From JADKAV01 sp037045455 (GTDB lineage Bacteria; Actinomycetota; Actinomycetes; S36-B12; UBA10799): a stretch of 64,000 bases of DNA. Positions 44,536 to 55,694 of the stretch are shown here, piece after piece (positions within the stretch are counted from its first letter, which is position 1; every line of letters begins with the position of its first letter). Both the position numbers and the translations under genes were made by a program. The stretch lies in assembly GCA_037045455.1 (NCBI GenBank), contig JBAOIN010000005.1, positions 186,001 through 250,000 of the forward strand. Direction: 5' to 3'. The notes beneath the pieces are model-generated. The model made no database searches. It was not told where the DNA came from and saw only the letters and a list, made by a program, of their open reading frames with translations.

Positions 44536-45287
44536 CCGACCACTGCTCGGCCAGCGCGGCGATCTTGGCGGCGGCTTCCTTCGCGTCGGCGCCGGCGGCC
44601 ACGGCCATCCCGAGCAAGTACGTCGTCACGGGAGCCGCTGGGCGGGCCACCGCATGGGCGGCGTCCTTGGCCACGTCGAGGATCGTGGCGGTGTCAACCT
44701 CCGCCGTGATGCCCAGTTCGCTCTTGACCGACTGCACCCAGGTGTCCATGTCGTCCATTATCAGCCGCTGGGTCGCGGCACGGAGATCCAACTCGGTGTC
44801 GATGTCGGCGAACGCGGCTTCCGGCAGGTCGACGTACTCCACGTCGAGCCGCTCGAGCAAGGTCCGCATGCTCATCCCCGGCTGCGGTCGGGCGGCCTCG
44901 CAACGCCTGCAGCGCTATAGCGAGCGCACAAGGGTTGGGCATGACCCGCCGCGCGCGGCACGACGGCGTCGCGGCGGGGATTCGGCAGACTTGCAGCAAG
45001 GTCGCAGGGGCGAACGGCATGTCCGCGGCGAGGACGCCGACGAAGGGGGTATCGACCAGCGCCAGACCTGCGGCGATCCCGGCCGCCGGCCCACCGCCCG
45101 GCGGGTTCTCCCTGGTCACCGCAACACCGGGTACCTCAGGATCCGGGCCCACCACGACGACCGGCACCGGCAATGCGGCCAACACGCGGTCGATCAACCG
45201 CCGTCCGGCGACCACCTCGGTGATCTTGTCCCGGCCGAGCCTGCGACTGCGACCTCCGGTCAGCACTATCGCGGTCCAGTCACTCAC
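44528..45287 (-). CDS. mobA: MobA-like Moco guanylyltransferase fused to DUF6457 domain, frameshifted
   Basis: From GTG 45287 the N-terminus has the nucleotidyltransferase loop LTGGRSRRLGRDK and the metal-binding LAADMPF. A one-base shift near 44985-45000 breaks the middle; after it, RTLLERLDVEYVDLPEAAFA and DIDTELDLRAATQRL give the typical MobA C-terminus. The same frame continues into a DUF6457 helical domain (MDTWVQSVKSELGITAEVDT; VTTYLLGMAVAAGADAKEAA). MobA adds GMP to Moco to make MGD, needed by NarG and YdeP-type enzymes. The DUF6457 part is of unknown role and occurs alone or fused in actinobacteria. moaC starts 30 bp away in the opposite direction. Confidence 0.84.
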
Positions 45288-45316
45288 ACCCGCACACTAG
45301 AGGCAGGAGGTGCGCG

Positions 45317-45775
45317 ATGGACCTGAGCCACATCGACAGCCGCGGGCAGGCCCGCATGGTGGACGTTGCCGCTAAGGACGTCACCGTGCGGACGGCGACT
45401 GCGACTGGCCGGGTGCGCACTGAGGCGGCTCGTGCCATCGCCGACGGGACCGTCGCCAAGGGGGATGTCCTCGCAACCGCCCGCATCGCCGGCATCATGG
45501 CCGCCAAACGCACACCCGACCTGATCCCGATGTGCCACCCGATCGCGGTGCACGGGGTGGCCGTCGAGCTCACCGTGGATGATGGCCTGGTCGAGGTTTC
45601 GGCAACCGTCAAGACCGCCGACCGGACCGGGGTGGAGATGGAGGCGCTGACCGCCGTGACAGTCGCCTGCCTGACCATCATCGACATGACGAAAGCGCTC
45701 GACCCGGCCGCCACGATCGAAGCTGTACAGGTGCAGAGCAAGACCGGCGGCAAGAGCGGGGACTGGCATCGATGA
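45317..45775 (+). CDS. moaC: Cyclic pyranopterin monophosphate synthase
   Basis: 152 residues from ATG 45317 behind CAGGAGGT. MoaC converts the MoaA product 3',8-cyclo-dihydro-GTP to cyclic pyranopterin monophosphate. Clear blocks: MVDVAAKDVTVRTATATG, AARIAGIMAAKRTPDLIP-like sequence (TARIAGIMAAKRTPDLIPMC followed by HPI) and VKTADRTGVEMEALTAVTVA, with the catalytic Lys in KTGGKSG near the end. The gene is intact. Its TGA overlaps the ATG of the mogA/moaB-moaE fusion, so moaC starts a four-gene operon (moaC, mog-moaE, moaA, moaD). Confidence 0.96.
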   Translation: MDLSHIDSRGQARMVDVAAKDVTVRTATATGRVRTEAARAIADGTVAKGDVLATARIAGIMAAKRTPDLIPMCHPIAVHGVAVELTVDDGLVEVSATVKTADRTGVEMEALTAVTVACLTIIDMTKALDPAATIEAVQVQSKTGGKSGDWHR

Positions 45776-46638
45776 AGGCAACCGTGATCGTGTGCTCGGA
45801 CTCGGCTGCTGCCGGGATGTCCGAGGACACCACCGGGCCGGTGCTCGCTGCCGGGCTGCGGGACATCGGGCACGACGTCGGGGAGGTTGTGGTGGTGCCG
45901 GACGAAATCCCCGCCATCACCAGTGCGATCAGGACAGCGGCCGGCGACGTCGTGGTGTGCACCGGCGGCACCGGACTTGGGCCCCGGGATGTCACCCCGG
46001 ATGCCGTGCAGGCCGTGATCGACCGGGAACTGCCGGGCTTCGGCGAAGCGTTCCGGGCCTACGGCAGGCAGCAGACGCCGCTGGCCGATCTGTCTCGCGC
46101 CGTCGCCGGCAGCATGGGCTCGACACTGGTGGTCGCGATCCCGGGCAGCCACGGAGCCGTGCGCGATGCCCTCGCGGTCCTGGGGCCACTGCTCGAGCAC
46201 ACCCACGCGGTCATCGGCGGCGCGAACCACCGCGGGCTGGTGCGCGAGACCCCGATCACGGCGGCCGAGGTGGAGGCCGCAGTGCGCCGGCCCGACGCAG
46301 GGGCGATCGTGACGTTCGAGGGCCGGGTCCGCGATCACGATCACGGGCGGCAGGTGACGTCATTGCGCTACGAAGGACACCCCGACGCACAGCGGGTACT
46401 GGAGAAGGTGATCGACGAAGCGGGTGCATTGCCCGGCGTGCTGGCCGCCGCATCATTGCATCGCGTCGGGGAGTGCGCGATCGGCGACGTGGCATTCGTT
46501 GCAGCGGTTTCGGCAGCCCACCGGCGCGAGGCGTTCGAGGCCTGCGCCTGGCTGGTCGACGAGGTGAAGAAGAGGCTGCCGGTCTGGAAGTTGCAGAGGT
46601 TCTCGGATGGGACACAGGAGTGGGTGAATTGCGCCTGA
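45772..46638 (+). CDS. MogA/MoaB-MoaE fusion protein
   Basis: 288 residues, intact. Residues 1-150 are a MogA/MoaB domain (DVVVCTGGTGLGPRDVTPDA; SMGSTLVVAIPGSHGAVRDA) that adenylates molybdopterin. Residues about 160-288 are MoaE (GAIVTFEGRVRDHDHGRQVT; HRVGECAIGDVAFVAAVSAA; LPVWKLQRF), the large subunit of molybdopterin synthase, with the active-site Lys in EVKKRLPVWK. The fusion combines two non-consecutive steps: MPT synthesis with MoaD, and MPT adenylation before MoeA. The linker at RETPITAAEVE shows no stop or frameshift. It overlaps moaC (ATGA) and the probable moaA start. Confidence 0.94.
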   Translation: MKATVIVCSDSAAAGMSEDTTGPVLAAGLRDIGHDVGEVVVVPDEIPAITSAIRTAAGDVVVCTGGTGLGPRDVTPDAVQAVIDRELPGFGEAFRAYGRQQTPLADLSRAVAGSMGSTLVVAIPGSHGAVRDALAVLGPLLEHTHAVIGGANHRGLVRETPITAAEVEAAVRRPDAGAIVTFEGRVRDHDHGRQVTSLRYEGHPDAQRVLEKVIDEAGALPGVLAAASLHRVGECAIGDVAFVAAVSAAHRREAFEACAWLVDEVKKRLPVWKLQRFSDGTQEWVNCA

Positions 46639-47614
46639 TCGATGGTTTCGGACGGGTCCACACGGATCTGCGGGTCTCGCTGACCGACCGCTGTTCGCTG
46701 CGGTGTACCTATTGCATGCCGGCCGAGGGCCTGCCCTGGCTGCCTGGCGAGCAGATGCTGTCGACGGCGGAACTGCTGCGGCTGGTGCGCGTGGCCGTGG
46801 ATTGCGGCGTGACCAGCGTGCGGCTGACCGGCGGCGAACCCTTGCTGCGCCCGGACGTCGTCGACGTGGTGGCCGGGGTGTCGGCCCTAGGGGTCGAGGT
46901 CAGCATGACGACCAACGGGCTGCGGCTGCCGTCGCTGGCCGCACCCTTGCGCGACGCCGGGCTGCAGCGGGTGAACATCAGCCTGGACACTCTGGACCGC
47001 GAGACGTTCAAGCGGCTGACTCACCGCGACCGCCTGGTCGACACATTGGCCGGGGTGCGGGCGGCACAGCTCGCAGGTCTGGAGCCGGTGAAGGTGAACG
47101 CGGTGCTGCTGCGCGGGGTCAACGACCACGAGGCTCCCGATCTGTTGCGGTGGGCGATCGGGGAGGGCGTGCACCTGCGCTTCATCGAGCAGATGCCGCT
47201 GGACCCGCAGCACATCTGGCGCCGCGAACAGATGGTGACCGGCGAGGAGATTCTGGGCGCCCTGCGGGAAGCCGGATTCGGGCTGACGCCAGTCGAAGAC
47301 GACTCCCCGGCACCGGCCCGCTTGTGGGATGTCAACGGCGGGTCTCGCCACAGTCGGCGTAGTGGCTTCGGTCACGCGGCCGTTCTGCGGGACGTGCAAC
47401 CGGCTGCGGCTCACGGCCGACGGGCAGTGGCGCAACTGCTTGTTCGCGCACGGTGAGACCGACCTGCGGGGGCCGCTGCGGGCTCGGCGGCGGACGACGC
47501 CGAGACTTGCCCGGCTCGATGGCCGCGGGGGTAGCCGAGAAGCGCGCCGGTCACGGCATCGACGACCCGGTGTTCCTGCAACCGCCGCGGCCGATGTCGG
47601 CGATCGGCGGCTGA
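46620..47614 (+). CDS. moaA: GTP 3',8-cyclase, one or more frameshifts near 47340
   Basis: A radical-SAM enzyme making the first Moco intermediate from GTP. The N-terminal cluster motif is CSLRCTYC in VSLTDRCSLRCTYCMPAEGL. The SAM region (RLTGGEPLLRPDVVD) and core are intact to about 47335. The C-terminal second [4Fe-4S] cluster motif FCGTCNRLRLTADGQWRNCL comes after a one-base shift, and another shift near 47500-47550 gives GHGIDDPVFLQPPRPMSAIG before the TGA at 47612-47614. The start is uncertain: GTG 46620 is in frame behind ACAGGAG and overlaps the MoaE end; TTG 46629 is an alternative. About 331 residues. Confidence 0.9.
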
Positions 47615-47615
47615 C

Positions 47616-47838
47616 ATGGTCACCGTGCGGTTGTTCGCCGCGGCCCGGGAGGCGGCCGGCGCGGAGGTGCTCGAAGTGGCGGCCGGGCCCGCTGTCGCCT
47701 GCCGGACCTCGGCCCGCGGTTCGACCGGGTTCGTGGCGATGTCCACGCTGCTGTGCGACGGCGTGCGGATCGCGCCGGGCGACGCAGGTCGCCGATGGCG
47801 CCGTCGTCGACGTCCTCCCGCCGTTCGCCGGAGGTTGA
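47616..47838 (+). CDS. moaD: Molybdopterin synthase sulfur-carrier subunit, frameshifted
   Basis: From ATG 47616 the ubiquitin-like N-terminus MVTVRLFAAAREAAGAEVLE is clear. The middle is disturbed by at least two small shifts (about 47690-47790). The final stretch QVADGAVVDVLPPFAGG in another frame restores the essential C-terminal Gly-Gly, which is thiocarboxylated and donates sulfur to MoaE. The uncorrected length of 223 nt fits a normal protein of about 75 residues. It follows moaA by one base and ends 10 bp before the R4 palindrome. Confidence 0.85.
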
Positions 47839-47848
47839 GCCCCCGCCG

Positions 47849-47928
47849 CATCGGTTAGATGTTCCAACATCGGTTAGACCGATTTGTCGCTTTTGGGGTC
47901 TAACCGATGTCGGAAGGTCTAACGGATG
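47849..47928. repeat. R4 nested intergenic palindrome
   Basis: Inner arms CATCGGTTAGACC (47868-47880) and GGTCTAACCGATG (47897-47909) match perfectly over 13 bp. A second, outer pair repeats the same words: CATCGGTTAGA at 47849 and TCTAACGGATG ending at 47928. The 80-bp structure fills the 95-bp gap between convergent moaD and lysC. No second copy is seen in the window. Confidence 0.8.
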
Positions 47929-47933
47929 CGCTC

Positions 47934-49202
47934 CTAGCGCCCCGTCCCGGCGTACACGACCGCTTCCCCGTCGGCGTCCAGCCCGAAGGCCGTGTGCAAT
48001 GCCTTGACCGCAACCGGACCGGATGTCCGTCCGGGTCACCACGCGAGATCCGGATCTCGGAGGTGGAGATCATCTCGACGTTCACGCCCGCTTCGGCCAG
48101 CGTGCGGAAGAAGGTCGCGGAGACACCCGGGTGCGAGCGCATCCCGGCGCCGACCAACGAGACCTTGCGCGATCTCCTCGTCGGCGAAGACGCTCGCCGA
48201 ATCCGATCTCCGGCTTGCCGCTCTTGCAGCGCCGCGACGGCCCGCTCGGCATCGGCCGTGGGCAGCGTGAACGTGATGTCGGTGATGCCCGTCGGCCGAC
48301 ACGTTCTGCACGATCATGTCGAGGTTGGCCCCGATGCCGGCCAGCGTCTCGAAGATCAGCGCCGCCTCACCGGGCCGGTCCGGCACGTTCGTCACCGTGA
48401 TCTTGGCTTCCGACAGGTCCTGGCTGACGCCGGAAATGATCGGCTGCTCCATCGCGATACTCTCCTCGATCTCGTGCACGACCAGGGTGCCCGGCTTGTC
48501 GGTGAAACTGGACCGCACCCGCAGCGGCACATTGAACCGGCGGGCGTACTCCACACAGCGCAGATGCAGCACCTTCGCGCCGTGGGCGGCCAGTTCCAGC
48601 ATCTCCTCGTAGGTGATGTACGGGACCTGCCGCGCGGCCGGCACGATCCGCGGGTCGGCGCTGAACACGCCGTCCACGTCGGTGTAGATCTCGCACTCGT
48701 CAGCCTTCAGCGCGGCGGCCAGTGCCACGGCGGTCGTGTCGGATCCGCCGCGACCCAGCGTGGTGACGTCCTTGGTGTCCTGCGCCACGCCCTGGAACCC
48801 CGCCACGATCGGGATCGCGCCTTCGTCCAGCGCGGCCTGGATCCGGCCCGGCGTGACGTCGATGATCCGGGCCTGGCCGTGGTAGCGGTCGGTGATGAGA
48901 CCGGCCTGGCTGCCGGTGTAAGACCGGGCTTCGGCGCCCAGGTCCGAGATCGCCATCGCCAGCAGAGCCATGGAGATCCGCTCGCCGGCGGTCAGCAGCA
49001 TGTCCAGCTCCCGGGCGGGTGGCTGCGGGCTGACCTGCTCGGCGAGATCCAGAAGTTCGTCGGTGCTGTCCCCCATCGCCGACACCACGACGGTCACCTG
49101 ATTGCCGGCGCTGTGCGTGTCCACAATCCGGCGGGCGACGCGCTTGATGCTCTCGGCATCGGCCACCGACGACCCACCGTACTTCTGCACCACCAGCGCC
49201 AC
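47934..49202 (-). CDS. lysC: Aspartate kinase, frameshifted in the ACT region
   Basis: First step of the aspartate pathway (aspartate to aspartyl phosphate). GTG 49202 follows AAGAGGAG. The kinase domain is intact: VQKYGGSSVADAESIKRVA, VVVSAMGDSTDELLDL, GFQGVAQDTKDVTTLGRGGS and EIYTDVDGVFSADPRI. The first ACT domain (ITVTNVPDRPGEAALIFETL) runs to NVSADG, then several small shifts (about 48295, 48240, 48175, 48040, 48005) scatter the second ACT domain (GAGMRSHPGVSATFFRTLAE; AGVNVEMISTSEIRIS; HTAFGLDADGEAVVYAGTGR) over frames. The total of 1269 nt is exactly 423 codons, so the shifts cancel. ACT domains imply lysine/threonine feedback control. Confidence 0.92.
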
Positions 49203-49245
49203 GGCCGAACTCCTCTTCTGCTCCGGGCAATGGTATCGGGGGACG

Positions 49246-49303
49246 TTGCACGCGTTCGAAACCTGGCCGCGCTGCCATGCCCCGGCCAGGTTTCGACGTG
49301 CAA
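49246..49303. repeat. R6 intergenic palindrome, copy 1
   Basis: TTGCACG, then TTCGAAACCTGGCCG, pairs with CGGCCAGGTTTCGA, then CGTGCAA: about 22 paired bases around a short loop. It lies in the 237-bp divergent gap between lysC and ahcY and shares its core words with the copy at 49337-49394. Confidence 0.75.
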
Positions 49304-49336
49304 AGGGAGACTTTCGGCGCAAATCCGGCACGGATC

Positions 49337-49394
49337 GCGTTCAAACCTGGCCGAAGGACGCCTGGAGCCCTCACCTCGGCCACGTTTCGAACGC
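49337..49394. repeat. R6 intergenic palindrome, copy 2
   Basis: Outer arms GCGTTCAAACCTGGCCG and CGGCCACGTTTCGAACGC form an imperfect palindrome of 58 bp, ending 45 bp upstream of ahcY. The words GTTC(G)AAACCTGGCCG are shared with copy 1. No SAH riboswitch consensus is apparent in the same gap. Confidence 0.72.
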
Positions 49395-49439
49395 CAACCG
49401 CCGTTGTCGGCTCCGAGCAACCCCTGCGAGACTGGTGCC

Positions 49440-50869
<1,430 letters not shown>

Positions 50870-50945
50870 AGGCTTGCCCCTGACTTGATCATGGCTTGAC
50901 AGGGGTGCGTGGTTGGCTGGTGTCACACCGCCGAATGGAGTCGCC

Positions 50946-51377
50946 ATGCCAGTCCGAGCCGCCGCCGCCACCCTGCTCATCGGTACCACCGCGCTGGTCG
51001 CTGGACCCGCGCAGGCCGCGACCAACACCCCGGTCGCCGCGGTCACCGTCACTCCTCAGAGCGTCGGGGCGGGAACACCGGCCACGGTCACCGTGAAGGC
51101 CACCAACACCGGCAGTAAGGGACTGGGCCAAGTGGCCCTCGGGGTGGTCTCACCGCTGGGCTGGTCCAACGTCGTCCAGCCGCGCAACGGCTCCTGCCGG
51201 GCGGCCACCGGTGGGCTGCTCTACTGCCTGGTCAACAGCCTCGGCGCGGGCAAGACCGCCACCCTGACGTTCACTGTGACCCCGCCAGCCGCCGGCTCGT
51301 ACACGTTCAACAGTTACGCCCGGAACGTGAACACGGGCAACGAGACGTACGGGGCAGCGACCCTCACGGCCGGCTGA
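50946..51377 (+). CDS. Secreted Ig-like/DUF11-type protein
   Basis: 143 residues from ATG 50946, a few bases after ATGGAG. A clear Sec signal peptide (PVRAAAATLLIGTTALVAGP, cleavage after AQA) leads to one beta-sandwich domain: VAAVTVTPQSVGAGTPATVT, VKATNTGSKGLGQVALGV, KTATLTFTVTPPAAGSYTF and NSYARNVNTG. This resembles CARDB/DUF11 modules found in surface proteins. No sortase signal or membrane anchor follows, so it is probably released or loosely wall-bound. Two Cys (GSCRAATGGLLYC) could form a disulfide. It sits between ahcY and metK without obvious functional link. Confidence 0.82.
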   Translation: MPVRAAAATLLIGTTALVAGPAQAATNTPVAAVTVTPQSVGAGTPATVTVKATNTGSKGLGQVALGVVSPLGWSNVVQPRNGSCRAATGGLLYCLVNSLGAGKTATLTFTVTPPAAGSYTFNSYARNVNTGNETYGAATLTAG

Positions 51378-51457
51378 CTGCGGGTTCGGGTGCAGGCGGC
51401 TGTCGCCGCTGCGCACACCCCCGTCGTAGGCTGATCCCCAACCACGGAGGAACCCAC

Positions 51458-52651
<1,194 letters not shown>

Positions 52652-52662
52652 TCAGGCTGGCA

Positions 52663-52752
52663 ATCCGTGAGCATTCCGGGCATCCGTTAGCACCGCGGGC
52701 GGGTATTTGGCGTCCGGCATGCTCACCGATGTCCGGCATGCTCACCGATCGG
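52663..52752 (+). repeat. R2 palindromic intergenic element, copy 2
   Basis: A 90-bp element beginning ATCCGTGAGCATTCCGGGC. It matches the reverse complement of 11842-11931 without gaps (75 of 90). Its right part contains a perfect tandem duplication of the 19-mer GTCCGGCATGCTCACCGAT (52712-52730 and 52731-52749). It fills the gap between convergent metK and the gene ending at 52759. Confidence 0.82.
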
Positions 52753-52758
52753 TCGAAC

Positions 52759-53148
52759 CTAGTCCAGCCCCGCCGCGTCCTTGACCGCCTTCTCGAACCC
52801 CTCGATATCCGCGACCGTCAGCGTGAGGCCGGGATGGAGAATGATCCCCGACGGATCGAGGATTTTCACAGGCTGCTTGAACTCCACGCAGATCCCACCC
52901 TCGGTGGTTGTGCCGAACGTGGCGCCTCGATCCGCGAAAGACCCCCGCGCGCCGATAACCTTGAGCGCGGAATAGGGGCCGGTACGTTGCACGCAACTGA
53001 TGTTCTTCACCGAGGTACGACATCGCCACGGTCCGAATCGCGCGTCGAGAGTCTTCTCCGACACGTCGACTTTCGCCGTCAGCGGCGACACGCCGATGGC
53101 CGCGAGCGCTGGGAGATACTTCTTCTCGAAGGCGAATTCGAATCGCAC
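52759..53148 (-). CDS. Conserved hypothetical protein
   Basis: 129 residues from GTG 53148 (VRFEFAFEKKYLPALAAIGV). It is a mixed alpha/beta protein with no membrane segment or signal peptide. Landmarks are VSEKTLDARFGPWRCRTSVK, a Gly-rich middle (IGARGSFADRGATFGTTTEG) and GICVEFKQPVKILDPSGIIL, where the pattern of alternating hydrophobics suggests a PH-like or SRPBCC-sized beta structure. I do not recognise a family. An upstream extension of the frame would reach 53208 but overlaps the divergent ROK gene, so GTG 53148 is preferred. Its 3' end abuts the R2 repeat. Confidence 0.68.
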   Translation of the reverse strand: MRFEFAFEKKYLPALAAIGVSPLTAKVDVSEKTLDARFGPWRCRTSVKNISCVQRTGPYSALKVIGARGSFADRGATFGTTTEGGICVEFKQPVKILDPSGIILHPGLTLTVADIEGFEKAVKDAAGLD

Positions 53149-53188
53149 GCCCCCACCGTAGCCGCAGGACAGTCGTGAGGAGAAGGTC

Positions 53189-54226
53189 GTGAGCAGGCAC
53201 GAACCCATGCCGTTCCTCAGTTACGGCGCGCTCACCGATGCCCAGGACCTGCGACGCGGGAATCGCAACCGCATCCTGCGCAGCATCATCACCCGGGGTC
53301 CGGCCACCCGCGCCGAACTCGCCCGCCGCACCGGGATGAGCCGTCCGACGGTGTCGGTGATCGCCAATGAACTGCTCACCAGCGGAGTGCTCGTGGAGGG
53401 CGACCGGGTGTCCAGCGGAGGAGCCCCCGGAACGCTACTCGAAATGGCGCGGCACACAGGGGTGACGTTCGTTGTCGACGCGCAAGACCTGCGTGCCGTC
53501 ACTATGGCACCGGTGACCGCGACCGGTGGGGTGGTGAGCCGCACGACGCTGCCGGTTCGCGATGAACTGGAGCTTCTGCAGGTGATCGAAGAAGCGGCCG
53601 GGGCGGTGGAGCGCCGCACGCTGATCGGAGCGGCACTCGCCGTGCCCGGTTTCGTGGATCCGGGTGGCGTCTGGGTGCGGGATGCGGCAGGCGTGGACCT
53701 GGTCGAGAGGTTGCGTCGCAGCTTGCGGATGCCAGTGCATGCGGTGAATGCCACCGACGCCGTCACGATCGCGGATCTGCGGGACAGCCCGGAGGGTCTC
53801 GCTGCGCAAGCGACACTCGTGGCCCGGGGTGCGACGGTCGGGTTCATCCTGGAGGGTCGCCTGCTGACCGGGCAGAAGCGGTCGCTGGGCGACGTGGCTC
53901 ACGTCGTGCCGGGAACGGCCGGGCCGATCTGTCCGGTGTGTCGCCGCCAGTGCCTGTCTGCCATGCTCGGCGATTCGGCTCCCGAGCAGGCGGCCGCCGG
54001 GATCGCAGCCGTGATGGCTCCGGTGGTTGCAGCCGTGGAGGTCGAGGAGATCGTCCTGGCCCTGCTGCCCGCAGACATGGCCGAACAGACCCGTGTGCAC
54101 ACGGCCGAATTGCTGCGCGAACGGTTGCCAGAACATCTGGCGCCGGCCGTGCGGCTGTCGCAGCAGGGCGAGAATGCCGTGCTCGTGGGTGCGGCCGCGA
54201 TGATGCTTTACAGCCGGTTGAGCTGA
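53189..54226 (+). CDS. ROK-family regulator with degenerate kinase motifs
   Basis: 345 residues from GTG 53189, with GAGGAGAAGG upstream. Residues 25-85 form a MarR-like winged helix (ATRAELARRTGMSRPTVSVI) as in NagC/XylR-type ROK repressors. The ROK domain follows, but the ATP motif DxGGT is replaced by VVDAQDLRAVTMA, the catalytic ENDAN box by VNATDAVTIADL, and the zinc site CxCGxxGCxE by CPVCRRQCLSAML. It is therefore expected to be a pure regulator without sugar kinase activity, and zinc binding may differ. The ligand is unknown; no sugar genes adjoin it. The 3' end lies 7 bp from the convergent guaB1. Confidence 0.87.
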   Translation: MSRHEPMPFLSYGALTDAQDLRRGNRNRILRSIITRGPATRAELARRTGMSRPTVSVIANELLTSGVLVEGDRVSSGGAPGTLLEMARHTGVTFVVDAQDLRAVTMAPVTATGGVVSRTTLPVRDELELLQVIEEAAGAVERRTLIGAALAVPGFVDPGGVWVRDAAGVDLVERLRRSLRMPVHAVNATDAVTIADLRDSPEGLAAQATLVARGATVGFILEGRLLTGQKRSLGDVAHVVPGTAGPICPVCRRQCLSAMLGDSAPEQAAAGIAAVMAPVVAAVEVEEIVLALLPADMAEQTRVHTAELLRERLPEHLAPAVRLSQQGENAVLVGAAAMMLYSRLS

Positions 54227-54233
54227 CGCGCGT

Positions 54234-55658
54234 TCACCAGGACGAGTCGAGGGGCCTGCCTTCGGCGTAACCCGCGGCCGACTGGATGCCGACCAGGGCC
54301 CGGTCGGCGAACTGTGACACGCTGGCGGCGCCGGCGTAGGTGAAGGAACTGCGGACCCCGCTGATGATCTCGTCGACCAGCCGCTCGACGCCCGGGGAAT
54401 CCGGCCGCAGGTACATGCGGGAACTGGAGATGCCCTCCTCGAACAAGGCCTTGCGCGCCCGCTCGAAGGCGCTGTCCCCCGAAGTGCGGTTGCTGACTGC
54501 CCGGGCCGATGCCATCCCGAACGACTCCTTGTAAGGCCGCCCGTCCGGGCTCATCTGCACGTCGCCGGGCGACTCGTGGGTGCCCGCGAACCAGGAGCCG
54601 ATCATCACGGCACTCGCGCCCGCGGCCAGTGCCAGTGCTACGTCCCGCGGATGCCGCACGCCGCCATCAGCCCAGACGTGCTTGCCCAGGGTGGCCGCCG
54701 CGGCCGCACATTCGAGGACCGCGGAGAACTGCGGTCGGCCCACCCCGGTGCGCATCCGGGTCGTGCACATCGCCCCCGGTCCGACGCCCACCTTGACGAT
54801 GTCGGCACCCGCCTCGATCAGGTCCGCGACGCCAGTTGCCGTGACGACGTTGCCGGCAGCGACGGGCACGGGTTGCTCGCCGATGGCCTGCAGCGCGTCG
54901 ATCATCTTGTCCTGGTGACCGTGCGCCGTGTCCACGACCAGCAGATCGATGCCCGCTGCCACGAGGTCCTTCGCACGGCCGGCGACGTCCCCGTTGATCC
55001 CCACCGCAGCGCCGATCCGCAGTTTGCCGTCGTTGTCCAAAGCCGGGGTGTAGAGCGTCGAACGCAACGCCCCCTGCCGGGTCATCACGCCAACGAGAGT
55101 GCCGTCCGCCCCGACCACGGGAGCGAACCGGCGGTTCTCGGCATGCAGCCGGTCGAAGGCCTCACGCGGGGTGACCGTGTCGGGCAGGACGAACAGGTCC
55201 CCGCTCATCACCTGGTGCACCTGCGCAAACCGGTCGGCCTGCAGGCAATCCCGCTCGCTGACCACGCCGATGGGCACCCCGTCCTGGGTCACGATCGCAG
55301 CTCCGTGATCGCGCTTGGGGATCACGGCCAGGGCCATGCCCGTGGTTTCCGTCGGCGTGAGGGTGACGGCGGTTTCAAAGACGGTGTGCCGGGTCTTGAC
55401 CCATCGCACGACGTCAGCGACGACCTCGGTCGGGATGTCCTGCGGAATCACTGCCATGCCACCGCGGCGGGCCAGCGTCTCCGCCATCCGGCGGCCCGAC
55501 ACCGCGGTCATGTTGGCGGCCACGATTGGAATGGTCAGGCCGGACCCGTCCGGCGCGGTGAGGTCGACATCGTGCCGGCTGGTCAGCGACGAGCGGTTCG
55601 GGACCAGGAAGACGTCGTCGTAGGTCAGGTCGTAGCTCGGCTGATTCAGGAATCGCAC
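54234..55658 (-). CDS. guaB1: GuaB1-family IMP dehydrogenase-related protein (probable GMP reductase)
   Basis: 474 residues from GTG 55658 (VRFLNQPSYDLTYDDVFLVP); an upstream TTG at 55679 is less likely by homology. The IMPDH/GMPR barrel shows the active-site loop GVGPGAMCTTRMRTGVG with its catalytic Cys, and DLLVVDTAHGHQDKMIDAL. Two CBS domains (QVHQVMSGDLFVLPDTVTPR; RFAPVVGADGTLVGVMTRQG) are inserted and bind adenine/guanine nucleotides. GuaB1 members of actinobacteria have been reported to act as GMP reductases rather than IMP dehydrogenases, so the gene probably serves purine salvage. The gene is intact. A nested palindrome (R5) sits in the divergent gap. Confidence 0.9.
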   Translation of the reverse strand: MRFLNQPSYDLTYDDVFLVPNRSSLTSRHDVDLTAPDGSGLTIPIVAANMTAVSGRRMAETLARRGGMAVIPQDIPTEVVADVVRWVKTRHTVFETAVTLTPTETTGMALAVIPKRDHGAAIVTQDGVPIGVVSERDCLQADRFAQVHQVMSGDLFVLPDTVTPREAFDRLHAENRRFAPVVGADGTLVGVMTRQGALRSTLYTPALDNDGKLRIGAAVGINGDVAGRAKDLVAAGIDLLVVDTAHGHQDKMIDALQAIGEQPVPVAAGNVVTATGVADLIEAGADIVKVGVGPGAMCTTRMRTGVGRPQFSAVLECAAAAATLGKHVWADGGVRHPRDVALALAAGASAVMIGSWFAGTHESPGDVQMSPDGRPYKESFGMASARAVSNRTSGDSAFERARKALFEEGISSSRMYLRPDSPGVERLVDEIISGVRSSFTYAGAASVSQFADRALVGIQSAAGYAEGRPLDSSW

Positions 55659-55694
55659 GGTCTCGACGGTACGCGCCAAGTGCTGGCAACGCGA

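Noticed and set aside
45288..45316. Moco riboswitch upstream of moaC
   Set aside because: The divergent gap is only 29 bp, too short for the aptamer.
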